Positions 1-8,097 of a DNA stretch of 64,000 nt are shown here, piece after piece. The stretch lies in the NCBI RefSeq assembly GCF_037190085.1, contig NZ_JBBCJO010000005.1, positions 806,001 to 870,000 of the forward strand, given 5' to 3'. Each line of letters starts with the position of its first letter. Position 1 is the first letter of the stretch. Position numbers and translations under genes: made by a program. The stretch comes from Gemmatimonas aurantiaca. GTDB taxonomy: Bacteria > Gemmatimonadota > Gemmatimonadetes > Gemmatimonadales > Gemmatimonadaceae. The notes below the pieces were generated by a model that saw nothing but the letters and a program-made list of their open reading frames with translations, ran no database searches and was not told where the DNA came from.

Positions 1-1
1 C

Positions 2-175
2 CGCGAGCGCGTGATCACGGTGCCCGGCATCTTCTTCGACATCAATCCCGGCAAACGGCGCGCCGATCATACATCGCGCTTCCGGCAGTACCTGCGGTTT
101 TCGTTTGGCCCGGACGAAGTCTCGGTGAAGGAGGCGGTGGACCGACTGCAGCAGATGGTGAGCCGCCGGGCCTGA
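2..175 (+). CDS. PLP-dependent aminotransferase, C-terminal end (partial)
   Basis: Only the last 57 codons are in the window, ending at TGA 173-175. The residues include VPGIFFDINPGKRR and, further on, YLRFSFGP. In fold-type I class I/II aminotransferases the Arg of this RFSFGP-like segment binds the substrate carboxylate, so this is the small C-terminal domain of such an enzyme. Substrate cannot be told from the tail. A strong hairpin terminator follows 39 bases after the stop, so it is the last gene of its transcript. Confidence 0.75.
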   Translation, partial: RERVITVPGIFFDINPGKRRADHTSRFRQYLRFSFGPDEVSVKEAVDRLQQMVSRRA

Positions 176-213
176 GAGGATCGGGAGAATGTCACGAAGG
201 ATCGCTGGATCGG

Positions 214-239
214 GACGCCCCTCACGGGGCGTCTTTTTT
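214..239 (+). terminator. Rho-independent terminator
   Basis: Perfect 8-bp stem GACGCCCC/GGGGCGTC with a 4-base loop, followed directly by six T. It closes the aminotransferase transcript and insulates the TonB receptor promoter just downstream. Confidence 0.93.
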
Positions 240-245
240 GTCTAC

Positions 246-280
246 TTGCTTAAAATTTAGGCTTACCTAATATTAAATCT
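246..280 (+). promoter_or_regulatory. Promoter with TTAGG-CTTA-CCTAA palindrome (metal-type operator?)
   Basis: TTGCTT (246-251), 16 bases, TAATAT (268-273) fits a sigma-70-like promoter. The start codon lies seven bases after the -10, so transcription should begin at or next to the ATG and the mRNA would be leaderless; no Shine-Dalgarno is visible. A perfect inverted repeat TTAGG-CTTA-CCTAA (257-270) overlaps spacer and -10. The half-sites resemble those of DtxR/IdeR/MntR-type metalloregulators, which fits a TonB receptor, but the spacing is shorter than the classical 19-bp box. Regulator identity is inference. Confidence 0.55.
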
Positions 281-2275
281 ATGACAAAAACGATTCTCGT
301 TTTCTCGACGATGTATGTCCCGAACCTGGCGTCGGCACAGCCTGCACGGCCGGACACGACGGGGCGTGATTCCACGGCCCGGGCGCTGCCCACCATGCAG
401 GTCACGGCCTCGGCGGTGGCCACGGACGCGCGGCGGGTCGCACAACCCACGGCACAGCTGGGCGGGGCTGCCCTGCGACGCAGTCAGGGCGCCTCACTGG
501 GAGAGACACTCGAACAGATTCCGGGAATCCGATCACTCTCCATGACCACGGGGATCGGCAAGCCCGTCATTCGTGGGCTCACCAACAACCGGGTGGTCAC
601 GCTGGCCAATGGGCAGCGCACGGAGACCCAGCAATGGGGGCACGATCACTCACCGAATGTGGAGAGTGCGGATGCCGAACGGCTGGAGATCGTGAAAGGT
701 CCCGCGAGCGTGCTGTACGGCTCCGATGCGCTGGGTGGCGTGGTCAACGTGGTCAGGCGTGCGCTGCCGCGGGCCGAGGGAGAGGCCTGGCTGTTGCGTG
801 GTCGTATGGCACTGGCCTGGAACTCGGCCAATCAGGCTCCTTCAGCCACCCTGGTGGGTGAAGGCGCGCGCGGAGCTTTTGGCTGGCGCCTGAGTGGCAC
901 CGGTCGACGGGCGCAGGACCTGCGCACACCAACGGGTCCCCTGTTCAACACCGGCAACGTCACGGGCTATCTCGAGGGCAATACCGGCTGGCATGGCACC
1001 GGGCGTGACATCGAGATCACCGGCTCGACGCGTGATGAAACCATCCGCATTGCCGACGATCCGGTCACGGCACCGGGCTATGACGGGCATCAACGCATCC
1101 GGACGCATCGCATCACGCTGGAAAGCAATCTCCGCGGCGACACGCAGCGCCTGCAACTGCAGGCGGGCTGGGAGGAAAACCGTCGCGCCGAGTTCGATGA
1201 CGCCACCAGCGCCCAGGTGGCACTGGGGCTCGCGTCACGCACGTTCACGAGCTTCGCACACTGGCATCATGCGCCCTGGCAGGGCTTCACCGGCGTGGTG
1301 GGGACCGCGGCGCAACTCACGCAGTTCCGCACCTTCGGTCAGCACACGCTCATCCCCGACAGCCGGACGAGCGCCATCGGTCTCTACTTGCTCGAACAAC
1401 GCACGATGGGAGACTGGTCGCTGTCCGCCGGCGCCCGGCACGACTGGCGCGCGCTGTCCACACCGGGCAATACCATTCTCGCGCTCGATCGCACCGCGCG
1501 GCAGTTCCGTGCCATGACCGGGACCGTGGGCGCGGTGTATCGCGCCGAGTCCCCACTGTCGCTGGCCCTGAACGTGGCGCGGGGCTTTCGCGCACCGAGT
1601 GCATCGGACCTGTTCGCCAACGGGTTTCACGAAGGCACACGCGCGTTCGAAATCGGCCGCTCCGACCTGCGTGTGGAATCGAGCCTCAACACCGACGTCG
1701 GACTGCGTTTGCGCACGAGCGCCGTCTCGGGTGAACTCACCGGTTACGTGAACCGCATCCGCGACTACATCTACCTGGCACCGGTGGGGCAACCCGGCCG
1801 CGCACTGGATTCGCTGCAGGTGCGTCAGGGGCATGCGCGTCTGGTGGGCGCCGAGGCCGCAGTGGCTGTGGCTATGGGCCGCAACGTCACGCTGCAGAGC
1901 ACCGCCGATGCCGTTCACGCCAGCAACACCAGCGATGGCAGTGTCCTGCCCTTCGTCCCGCCCCTGCGTGTCACGTCGACCATGCGTTGGGAGGAGCGGA
2001 CGCAAGGGCATATGCCTGGGCGCAGCCTGTCGCTGACAGCCGAATGGAACGCACGACAGACCCGGATCTTCCGCGACGATTTTGCCCCAGCGGCGTGGAC
2101 GGCCGTGCACGCCAGCGCCGGCGTCAGCCGACTGACGCCGCGCGGGCTCCTCCACATCGATCTCAGCGTCCGGAATCTGCTCGACGCGCGCTACCGCGAT
2201 TTCATGTCGCGCTACAAGGAGTTCGCCGACGCGGCCGGCCGAACGCTCGTGCTGCGCCTCTCGGCCGACCTCTGA
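281..2275 (+). CDS. TonB-dependent outer-membrane receptor
   Basis: 664 aa. A short signal peptide ends near residue 20 (LASAQ). The plug domain runs from about 70 to 160 and contains SLGETLEQIPGI, the VIRGL segment and EIVKGPASVLYGSDALGGVVNV. The rest is a 22-strand-type barrel ending in hydrophobic VLRLSADL. Such receptors take up metal chelates, metals or large solutes using TonB energy. A His-rich turn, QQWGHDHSPNVE (118-129), sits in the plug, as in receptors for transition metals; together with the palindrome in its promoter this suggests metal uptake, which is inference. It is monocistronic: terminator upstream, converging thioesterase gene downstream. Confidence 0.9.
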   Translation: MTKTILVFSTMYVPNLASAQPARPDTTGRDSTARALPTMQVTASAVATDARRVAQPTAQLGGAALRRSQGASLGETLEQIPGIRSLSMTTGIGKPVIRGLTNNRVVTLANGQRTETQQWGHDHSPNVESADAERLEIVKGPASVLYGSDALGGVVNVVRRALPRAEGEAWLLRGRMALAWNSANQAPSATLVGEGARGAFGWRLSGTGRRAQDLRTPTGPLFNTGNVTGYLEGNTGWHGTGRDIEITGSTRDETIRIADDPVTAPGYDGHQRIRTHRITLESNLRGDTQRLQLQAGWEENRRAEFDDATSAQVALGLASRTFTSFAHWHHAPWQGFTGVVGTAAQLTQFRTFGQHTLIPDSRTSAIGLYLLEQRTMGDWSLSAGARHDWRALSTPGNTILALDRTARQFRAMTGTVGAVYRAESPLSLALNVARGFRAPSASDLFANGFHEGTRAFEIGRSDLRVESSLNTDVGLRLRTSAVSGELTGYVNRIRDYIYLAPVGQPGRALDSLQVRQGHARLVGAEAAVAVAMGRNVTLQSTADAVHASNTSDGSVLPFVPPLRVTSTMRWEERTQGHMPGRSLSLTAEWNARQTRIFRDDFAPAAWTAVHASAGVSRLTPRGLLHIDLSVRNLLDARYRDFMSRYKEFADAAGRTLVLRLSADL

Positions 2276-2297
2276 GCAGCACGCTGGACCAGCACGC

Positions 2298-2726
2298 TCA
2301 GGCTGGATGCATGTACGCCTGAAAGAGCTCGATCATTTCAGGAGGGATACGTGTGATCCGACCCGTATCGCGCGACAGCAGGGTCCAGAGCGACCGGCCG
2401 CGGGCCAGTACGTGATCGTCGGTCACCCTGACGATTTCGGTATGACGTTCGAAGCGCCGCGAGTCGACCGCACCGATCCAGGTATGCGCGACGATGGTGT
2501 CGCCGAGCACCGCCTCGCGGCGATAGTCGATCTCGTGCCGTGTCGCCACCCAGCCATACTGCTGCTTCATCTCCGGGGAGGCGCTCACGTTCCAGTGCGC
2601 CAGGGCCACATCGAAGATCCAGCGCAGATACACCACGTTGTTGACATGGTCGTTGTCGTCGATATCGGCGGGAAGCACGGTGATCGGGATCTCGAAGACC
2701 TTCAGGCCATGCTTTGCAAAGGACAT
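2298..2726 (-). CDS. 4HBT-family acyl-CoA thioesterase
   Basis: 142 aa, the usual length of a hot-dog-fold thioesterase. The segment DIDDNDHVNNVVYLRW (21-36) is the family's active-site loop, with an Asp before the HVNN motif; RHEIDYRREAVLGD follows as in YbgC/FadM-type enzymes. It should hydrolyse acyl-CoA thioesters in the cytoplasm. It converges with the TonB receptor gene (22 bases between stops) and is divergent from the P-loop gene, with a 98-bp shared upstream region. Substrate chain length cannot be predicted. Confidence 0.85.
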   Translation of the reverse strand: MSFAKHGLKVFEIPITVLPADIDDNDHVNNVVYLRWIFDVALAHWNVSASPEMKQQYGWVATRHEIDYRREAVLGDTIVAHTWIGAVDSRRFERHTEIVRVTDDHVLARGRSLWTLLSRDTGRITRIPPEMIELFQAYMHPA

Positions 2727-2824
2727 CGTGGTCTGACTGGGTGTGGCGGGGTGGCGGATCGGCCGGTGTGGCGGGACGGCACCGGGGGGTTGATGAGCGG
2801 TACGCGCCGACGGAATTTAGCACG

Positions 2825-3688
2825 ATGCGATTCTCCTCGGGCCGCGCCTTCCTCGACCAACCGGCGCATGCGGTGACCTTCTTCGGCATGTCGGGGGTCG
2901 GCAAGACCACACTGGCCGGCCTGCTGCAGAAGCAGGACTGGTTCCAGTATTCGGTGGACTACCGGATCGGCACGCGCTACATGGGCGAGCACATCGTCGA
3001 CAACTTCAAGCGCGAAGCGATGAAGGTGCCGTTCCTCCGGCAGCTCCTGCGATCGGATTCGATCTACATCCGCTCCAACATCTCGTTCGAGAATCTGAGC
3101 CCGCTGTCCACCTACCTCGGCAAGCCGGGCAACGAGACACTGGGCGGCATCCCGTACGAGGAGTACTGCCGGCGTCAGGCCCAGCATCGCCAGGCCGAGA
3201 TCAGCGCGCTGCTCGACATCCCGGAGTTCGTCGAACGGGCCAGAGCCATCTACGGCTATACCCACTTCGTGTGTGATTCCGGTGGCAGTCTGTGCGAGGT
3301 GGTGGACGTGCACGATCCGCACGACCCGGTGCTGCAATGCCTCGCGCACAACACGGTGCTGGTGTATATCCGCGGCACCGCCGAGCATACACGCATGCTG
3401 GTGGACCGTTTCCGCCGGCACCCCAAGCCCATGTACTACAACCCGGTGTTCCTCGACACCAAGTGGCAGGAATACAAGACCCTGCGTGGCATCGACGACG
3501 ACCGGACCGTCGATCCGGACGACTTTGCCGTGTGGGGATTCGAACAGTTGCTGGCCCACCGCACGCCGCTGTATGAAGCTATTGCCGAACGTCATGGTTA
3601 CGTGATCGAGATGGAGGATGTCCCGTCACTGCGTACGGAGTCCGACATCCTCGGGCATCTTGCCCGCACGATCGACGCCGCCGCCTGA
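2825..3688 (+). CDS. P-loop NTPase of unknown role
   Basis: 287 aa from ATG 2825; the open frame extends upstream to 2714, but only this start leaves room for the divergent thioesterase and puts the Walker A motif GMSGVGKTT at residues 21-29, as expected for a small kinase/ATPase fold. No clear hallmark of a known kinase follows. The protein is rich in aromatic and charged residues and carries CDSGGSLCEVVD in the middle, likely the Walker B strand region. It is followed 15 bases later by the MHS transporter, so the two are co-transcribed. Function unknown; an ATP-dependent kinase of a small metabolite is one possibility. Confidence 0.7.
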   Translation: MRFSSGRAFLDQPAHAVTFFGMSGVGKTTLAGLLQKQDWFQYSVDYRIGTRYMGEHIVDNFKREAMKVPFLRQLLRSDSIYIRSNISFENLSPLSTYLGKPGNETLGGIPYEEYCRRQAQHRQAEISALLDIPEFVERARAIYGYTHFVCDSGGSLCEVVDVHDPHDPVLQCLAHNTVLVYIRGTAEHTRMLVDRFRRHPKPMYYNPVFLDTKWQEYKTLRGIDDDRTVDPDDFAVWGFEQLLAHRTPLYEAIAERHGYVIEMEDVPSLRTESDILGHLARTIDAAA

Positions 3689-3703
3689 ACCCTCCCCGCC
3701 CGT

Positions 3704-5008
3704 ATGCACTCCACTCAGCGTCATGCGGGCGACCGGCGCCCGTCGCGTCTCCGATCCATCATCGGTGGTTCCATCGGCAATCTGGTGGAGTGGTACGATT
3801 GGTACGCCTACTCCGCGTTCTCGTTGTACTTCGCGAAGAGTTTCTTTCCGCCGGCCAATCAGACCGTCCAACTGCTCAATGCCGCGGCCGTGTTTGCCGT
3901 GGGGTTCTTCATGCGCCCCCTGGGCGGCTGGATCATGGGACGCTACGCCGATCGGCACGGACGGCGCGCCGCCCTGACCCTGTCGGTGCTGCTCATGTGC
4001 GGTGGATCGTTGCTCATCGCCGTCACACCCAGTTATGCGACCATCGGACTGCTCGCGCCAACCCTTCTGGTGCTGGCCCGCCTGCTGCAGGGACTCAGCG
4101 TGGGCGGCGAATACGGCGCGAGCGCGACGTATCTGAGCGAGATGGCGGGACAGCGCCATCGCGGATTCTGGTCGAGCTTTCAGTACGTGACGCTCATCGC
4201 GGGGCAACTGCTCGCACTCGCCGTGCTGCTGGTGTTGCAGCGCATGCTGACACCGGAACAGTTGCAGCAGTGGGGATGGCGCATTCCCTTCGTGATCGGC
4301 GCCATCTGTGCGGTGGTGGCCATCGGCATGCGCCGCTCGCTCGAGGAGACCGAGGACTACCAGCGTGATGCCGCCACCCGTACGCAGGGCTCGGCCGCCG
4401 CGACTCTCCGCGGTCTGCTGCAGCATCCACGCGCCGTGCTCACGGTGGTGGGACTCACCGCGGGTGGTACGGTGGCGTTCTACACCTTCACGACCTACGC
4501 CCAGAAGTTTCTGGTGAACACGGTGGGTTTCACGGCGCAGCAGGCCACGTTCATCAACGCGGTGACGCTGGCGGTCTATCTCTGCCTGCAGCCCATCGTG
4601 GGTGCCCTATCCGATCGGGTGGGCCGGCGGCCCGTGCTCACAAGCTTTGCCGTGGTGGGGACGCTGGGCACCGTGCCGCTCTTGCGGGCGCTCGAACACA
4701 CGACATCCGTGTCGGGCGCGATCGGATTGCTGCTGCTCGCGCTCACCGCCGTGAGTGGGTACACGGCTATCAATGCGGTGGTGAAAGCCGAGCTCTTTCC
4801 GACGGGCATTCGCGCGCTCGGCGTGGGACTGCCATACGCGATCGCCGTCTCATTGTTCGGAGGGACCGCCGAGTATGTGGCGCTGTGGTTCAAGACCATC
4901 GGTCATGAACAGTGGTTCTACTGGTATGTGACGGCGTGTATCGCCGGGTCGCTCGTTGTGTATGTCACCATGCGGGAGAGCAGCAAGCTTGGGCACATGA
5001 GCGAGTGA
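3704..5008 (+). CDS. MFS transporter, metabolite:H+ symporter (MHS) type
   Basis: 434 aa, about 12 membrane segments. The N-terminal GGSIGNLVEWYDWYAYS and the loop GRYADRHGRRAAL are hallmarks of the MHS subfamily (alpha-ketoglutarate permease KgtP, proline/betaine ProP, citrate transporters). RLLQGLSVGGEYGAS matches the substrate-pore helix of KgtP-like proteins. It should import a dicarboxylate or related organic acid with protons across the inner membrane. Probably co-transcribed with the P-loop gene 15 bases upstream. A near-perfect 50-bp hairpin begins eight bases after its stop. Confidence 0.88.
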   Translation: MHSTQRHAGDRRPSRLRSIIGGSIGNLVEWYDWYAYSAFSLYFAKSFFPPANQTVQLLNAAAVFAVGFFMRPLGGWIMGRYADRHGRRAALTLSVLLMCGGSLLIAVTPSYATIGLLAPTLLVLARLLQGLSVGGEYGASATYLSEMAGQRHRGFWSSFQYVTLIAGQLLALAVLLVLQRMLTPEQLQQWGWRIPFVIGAICAVVAIGMRRSLEETEDYQRDAATRTQGSAAATLRGLLQHPRAVLTVVGLTAGGTVAFYTFTTYAQKFLVNTVGFTAQQATFINAVTLAVYLCLQPIVGALSDRVGRRPVLTSFAVVGTLGTVPLLRALEHTTSVSGAIGLLLLALTAVSGYTAINAVVKAELFPTGIRALGVGLPYAIAVSLFGGTAEYVALWFKTIGHEQWFYWYVTACIAGSLVVYVTMRESSKLGHMSE

Positions 5009-5016
5009 TGTTGTTC

Positions 5017-5121
5017 GTCTGACATCCTTCGTCGTTCTGACCAGCTTCTTCCTGCTTTCTATCATTCGGCCAGTGATAGGGAGCAGGAGGGAGCTGGTCA
5101 GGGGGACGGAGGATGTCAGAC
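5017..5121 (+). terminator. Exceptionally long hairpin at 3' end of transporter mRNA
   Basis: Two 50-base arms (5017-5066 and 5072-5121) enclose a 5-base loop CGGCC. In the plus-strand RNA 41 pairs are Watson-Crick, 8 are G-U wobbles and only one is a mismatch. It fills the space between the converging transporter (stop 5008) and hydrolase (stop 5129) genes. There is no T-tract, so it may act as an mRNA 3' stabiliser or processing signal rather than an intrinsic terminator, or be a mobile palindromic repeat. Confidence 0.7.
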
Positions 5122-5128
5122 CAACCGC

Positions 5129-6751
5129 TCAAGGGCGCCAGGTGATGTCGCTGCTGGCAACACCAATCCGGTTGATGGCGGTCACGACGAGGCCTTCGAC
5201 ACCGGCAGCGGGAACATCCACCGATCGGGTCGATGCGGGCACCAGTCGTTGACGCCAGGTGCCGGAGGTGCGCCAGCGAACCAGCCACCAGTAGGCATCC
5301 GTGCCATTGGGTGTGATCGACACGGTCACCGCGCTGGTTCCCCGGGTCGCGGCAATGGCCGGCACCAGCGGCGCCGCGGCTTCGAGCCAGGTGGTGGCGG
5401 GTGGGATCGCGCCATTGGCATACAGTCCGCCTTTGAGCGACGTGACAAAGCCCCCACGGTCGTTCTTCACGCTGCTCGCGTTGTAGAGAATCGTACCGGT
5501 CGGGCCGCCGGCGGCGCTGGCCTGCTGTCTGGTGATGCCGATCTGTGTGGGGATCTCACTCGCGGCATAGGGCGCCGTGCTGCCATCGGCAATGCGATAC
5601 GACGCCAGGCCGGGCCAGAGATGCCGGCGCATGATGTTCTGCTGTGTCCACCAGCCCAGCAGCGCGCCGTAGTTCTGGCCCACCGACGTGCTCGACCAGT
5701 ACAACTGCGGCGCGAAATAGTCGGCCCATCCGCGCTGCATCCACAGCCGGGAATCGGCGTAGATGGACGCATACGCATCGAGCCCCGTGATACCGGCGGG
5801 ATTGCCCGGGCGCCAGATACCGAAAGGGCTGATGCCCACACGAACCGTGCGTGAACGTTCGCGGACCGTGGTGTACAGGCGCTCCACGAAACGATTCACG
5901 TTGTCGCGTCGCCAGTCGCCGCGTGAAAGGGTCCCACCGCCGCTCTGATAGCGCGCGAACGCGACGCTGTCGGGGAAATCGCTGGTGCAGCCAGTCTCGG
6001 GATACGGATAGAAATAGTCGTCGATGTGCACCCCATCGATGTCGTAGCGCGTGAGCACATCCTGCACCACGGCGATGGCCTGATCGTGCGTCGCGGCCTC
6101 GCCCGGATCGAACCAGAGCTGCGAGCAGTACCGCCGCAGCAGGTCTGGACGCTTGCGACCAAAATGCGATTCGGCCAGCCGCGCCGTGTCGCTCGCGTTG
6201 CCCGCGCGGAAGGGATTGAACCAGGCATGCAGTTCGAGCCCACGGGCATGACTCTGTTCGACCGCGTACTGCAGGGGATCCCATCCCGGGTCCACTCCCT
6301 GGGTTCCACTGAAGGAGCGCATCCACGGCTCCAGCGACGACGGATAGAGTGCATCACCCGCCGCGCGGACATGGAGAATGACCGCATTGAGCCCCGCCTG
6401 CTGCGCGACGTCAAAAAGTGCCACCAGCTCCGCCTGCTGCTGCGGAATGGACAGCCCCGTGCGCGAGGGCCAGTCGATGTTGGCCACGGTCGCGATCCAC
6501 ATGCCGCGAAACTCGCGGCTGATGGCCGGCACGGTGAAGGGTGTGGTGGTCGTGGTATCCGGCGGATTGGGTGTCGGGGGCTTGGGTACCGGATCCGGCT
6601 GCGTGGGTGAGTCACCGCACGCGGCGGCGAACGCCGTGGCGAGCGCCAGCAACACCGTCGCGGCCCGGTGCGCGACGCCACGAGGAGAACCATGTGAAGA
6701 CCGATGTGCCCCACTTGCTCCGGACGCGGCGGGGGGACAATGTCGCGGCAT
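5129..6751 (-). CDS. GHL10-type (DUF187) family 10-like glycosyl hydrolase, lipoprotein
   Basis: 540 aa from ATG 6751. A hydrophobic stretch ends in the lipobox FAAAC (Cys about 45), followed by a Pro/Thr linker. The catalytic domain starts at about residue 79 with REFRGMWIATVANIDWPS, typical of the GHL10 family, and contains GVHIDDYFYPYP. These proteins adopt a TIM barrel and are thought to act on cell-surface or environmental polysaccharide. A C-terminal fibronectin-like region follows. The open frame continues upstream to 6853, but that would lie inside the ROK gene; at ATG 6751 the two start codons share a CATG. An N-region of about 25 residues before the hydrophobic core is unusually long, so the start is uncertain. 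Confidence 0.8.
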   Translation of the reverse strand: MPRHCPPAASGASGAHRSSHGSPRGVAHRAATVLLALATAFAAACGDSPTQPDPVPKPPTPNPPDTTTTTPFTVPAISREFRGMWIATVANIDWPSRTGLSIPQQQAELVALFDVAQQAGLNAVILHVRAAGDALYPSSLEPWMRSFSGTQGVDPGWDPLQYAVEQSHARGLELHAWFNPFRAGNASDTARLAESHFGRKRPDLLRRYCSQLWFDPGEAATHDQAIAVVQDVLTRYDIDGVHIDDYFYPYPETGCTSDFPDSVAFARYQSGGGTLSRGDWRRDNVNRFVERLYTTVRERSRTVRVGISPFGIWRPGNPAGITGLDAYASIYADSRLWMQRGWADYFAPQLYWSSTSVGQNYGALLGWWTQQNIMRRHLWPGLASYRIADGSTAPYAASEIPTQIGITRQQASAAGGPTGTILYNASSVKNDRGGFVTSLKGGLYANGAIPPATTWLEAAAPLVPAIAATRGTSAVTVSITPNGTDAYWWLVRWRTSGTWRQRLVPASTRSVDVPAAGVEGLVVTAINRIGVASSDITWRP

Positions 6752-7655
6752 GCAGACGGACGTACGAATAGGCATTGACCTGGGCGGAACGAAGATCGAA
6801 GGGATCGTGCTGGGACCGGATGGCGCCGAACTCCTGCGGGAACGGGTCGCCACGCCCAGGAACTATCCGGAAACTCTGACCGCCGTCACATCACTTGTCC
6901 ATCGACTCGAGGCCACGATTGTGCGCCGAGCCACGGTGGGCATCGGCATTCCCGGCGTCGTGATCCCCGGGACCGGACTGGTGAAGAACGCCAATTCCAC
7001 CTGGCTCAACGGTCGTCCACTGGCCGCGGATCTGAGCACCGCCCTCGCGCGTCCCGTTCGCACGGAGAACGATGCGAACTGCTTTGCGCTGTCCGAAGCC
7101 GCCGATGGGGCGGCTGCCGGGGCCCGTGTGGTGTTCGGTGTGATCATGGGCACGGGCGTGGGCGGCGGCATCGTGATCGATGGACGGGTGCATGCGGGGC
7201 GCAATCTCATTGGCGGCGAATGGGGCCACAACGGACTGCCATGGACCACGGCCGACGAGGTGCCGGGACCAGAGTGCTACTGCGGCCGGCGCGGTTGCAT
7301 CGAGAGCTGGATCTCGGGGCCGGCCATCGCCGCGGATCACGTGCGGGTGAGCGGTGAAACGCGGGACACGGCGGCGATCATGCAGGCCGCCGCTGCGGGT
7401 GACGTGCAGGCCGCCGCGACGCGCGCCCGGTGGATCGATCGCGCCGCACGCAGCCTCGCCACGGTCATCAATCTGCTCGACCCGGACGTGATCGTGCTGG
7501 GCGGCGGGTTGTCGAACGTGGAAGGCATGGTGGACGATATCGTCGCGCGTTTGCCGCAGTGGGTGTTCACGACGGAGCTGGCGACCCGCGTGGTGCGCCA
7601 TCGGCATGGCGATTCGAGCGGCGTGCGCGGGGCGGCGTGGCTGTGGGGGAAGTGA
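6750..7655 (+). CDS. ROK-family sugar kinase (fructokinase/N-acetylglucosamine kinase type)
   Basis: 301 aa. GIDLGGTKIEG (8-18) is the phosphate-binding motif, GTGVGGGIVIDG the second ATP motif, EWGHN carries the sugar-contacting residues, and CYCGRRGCIESW is the ROK zinc-binding motif. It lacks an N-terminal DNA-binding domain, so it is a kinase and not a ROK repressor. It should phosphorylate a hexose in the cytoplasm, probably fructose, glucose or GlcNAc. It is divergent from the GHL10 hydrolase, whose product sugars it might use; that link is inference. Confidence 0.88.
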   Translation: MQTDVRIGIDLGGTKIEGIVLGPDGAELLRERVATPRNYPETLTAVTSLVHRLEATIVRRATVGIGIPGVVIPGTGLVKNANSTWLNGRPLAADLSTALARPVRTENDANCFALSEAADGAAAGARVVFGVIMGTGVGGGIVIDGRVHAGRNLIGGEWGHNGLPWTTADEVPGPECYCGRRGCIESWISGPAIAADHVRVSGETRDTAAIMQAAAAGDVQAAATRARWIDRAARSLATVINLLDPDVIVLGGGLSNVEGMVDDIVARLPQWVFTTELATRVVRHRHGDSSGVRGAAWLWGK

Positions 7656-7662
7656 GGGGTGG

Positions 7663-7691
7663 TTGTCCCTCTCGCTCTGTCGGACTAGGAT
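7663..7691 (+). promoter_or_regulatory. Promoter of tRNA-Gln
   Basis: TTGTCC (7663-7668), 17 bases, TAGGAT (7686-7691), ending 12 bases before the mature tRNA 5' end. Good spacing and position for a stable-RNA promoter. Confidence 0.6.
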
Positions 7692-7703
7692 TCCCCGCAC
7701 TGC

Positions 7704-7775
7704 TGGCCCATCGTATAACGGCTATTACCCCGGCCTTTGGAGCCGGAGATCTTGGTTCGATTCCAAGTGGGCCTA
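7704..7775 (+). tRNA. tRNA-Gln (anticodon UUG)
   Basis: A full cloverleaf can be drawn: D stem GTA/TAC (7713-7715/7726-7728), anticodon stem CCGGC/GCCGG with loop CTTTGGA giving anticodon TTG at 7737-7739, T stem CTTGG/CCAAG around TTCGATT, acceptor GGCCCA/TGGGCC. Position 1 against 72 is U opposite U, so the acceptor has only six pairs. A weak or open first pair is a known identity feature of tRNA-Gln. Discriminator base is A. The CCA tail is not encoded. Confidence 0.95.
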
Positions 7776-7891
7776 TCCGCCGTATCCACAAACACTTGTC
7801 CGCCCTTTCCGGTACCGGTCGGAGCGAACAGGCTGACAAAATGTGGCGCGAAATGTGGCATCGTCCACCTTCGCCGGTGCATCACACACAG

Positions 7892-7927
7892 TCGGGCCCG
7901 CCTGGTTGGAAACCGGGTCGGGCCCGA
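7892..7927 (+). other. GC-rich hairpin downstream of tRNA-Gln
   Basis: Arms TCGGGCCCG (7892-7900) and CGGGCCCGA (7919-7927) pair perfectly and are extended inward by CC and GGTT/AACC pairing, leaving a small loop. Followed by TTATCTT, so it may be a weak terminator. Confidence 0.5.
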
Positions 7928-7952
7928 TTATCTTGAAAGGCTGCCAACAATT

Positions 7953-8005
7953 GGGACGGAGACGCCGCGCCTGCACGGGTACCGGCGACACTCCGCCCCG
8001 TTTTT
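7953..8005 (+). terminator. Candidate intrinsic terminator or attenuator upstream of prs
   Basis: GGGACGGAG (7953-7961) pairs with CTCCGCCCC (7991-7999) with one mismatch; an inner CGCCG/CGGCG stem adds five pairs. A short gap of one G and then TTTTT (8001-8005) follow. Likely ends the tRNA-Gln transcript. Confidence 0.5.
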
Positions 8006-8097
8006 GGTGGTGTTGCAATGGCGTCCCCAGCGGCGCCCAGGTTCGTCGTCGATTCGTTGTTCGAGGCTCGTTTTCCCCCAACTCGCGTGAGACCCTC

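Larger units (their letters stand above)
7776..8097. other. 322-bp intergenic region between tRNA-Gln and prs
   Basis: No plausible gene: the frames crossing it have no start, codon pattern or similarity I recognise. It holds two hairpins, one at 7892-7927 with 9-bp GC-rich arms and one at 7953-8005 ending in five T, which probably terminate the tRNA transcript. The remaining ~90 bp before prs must contain the prs promoter, but no convincing -35/-10 pair stands out. Confidence 0.6.

Noticed and set aside
1235..2155. 306-codon minus-strand frame
   Set aside because: Antisense to the TonB receptor barrel; shadow frame.
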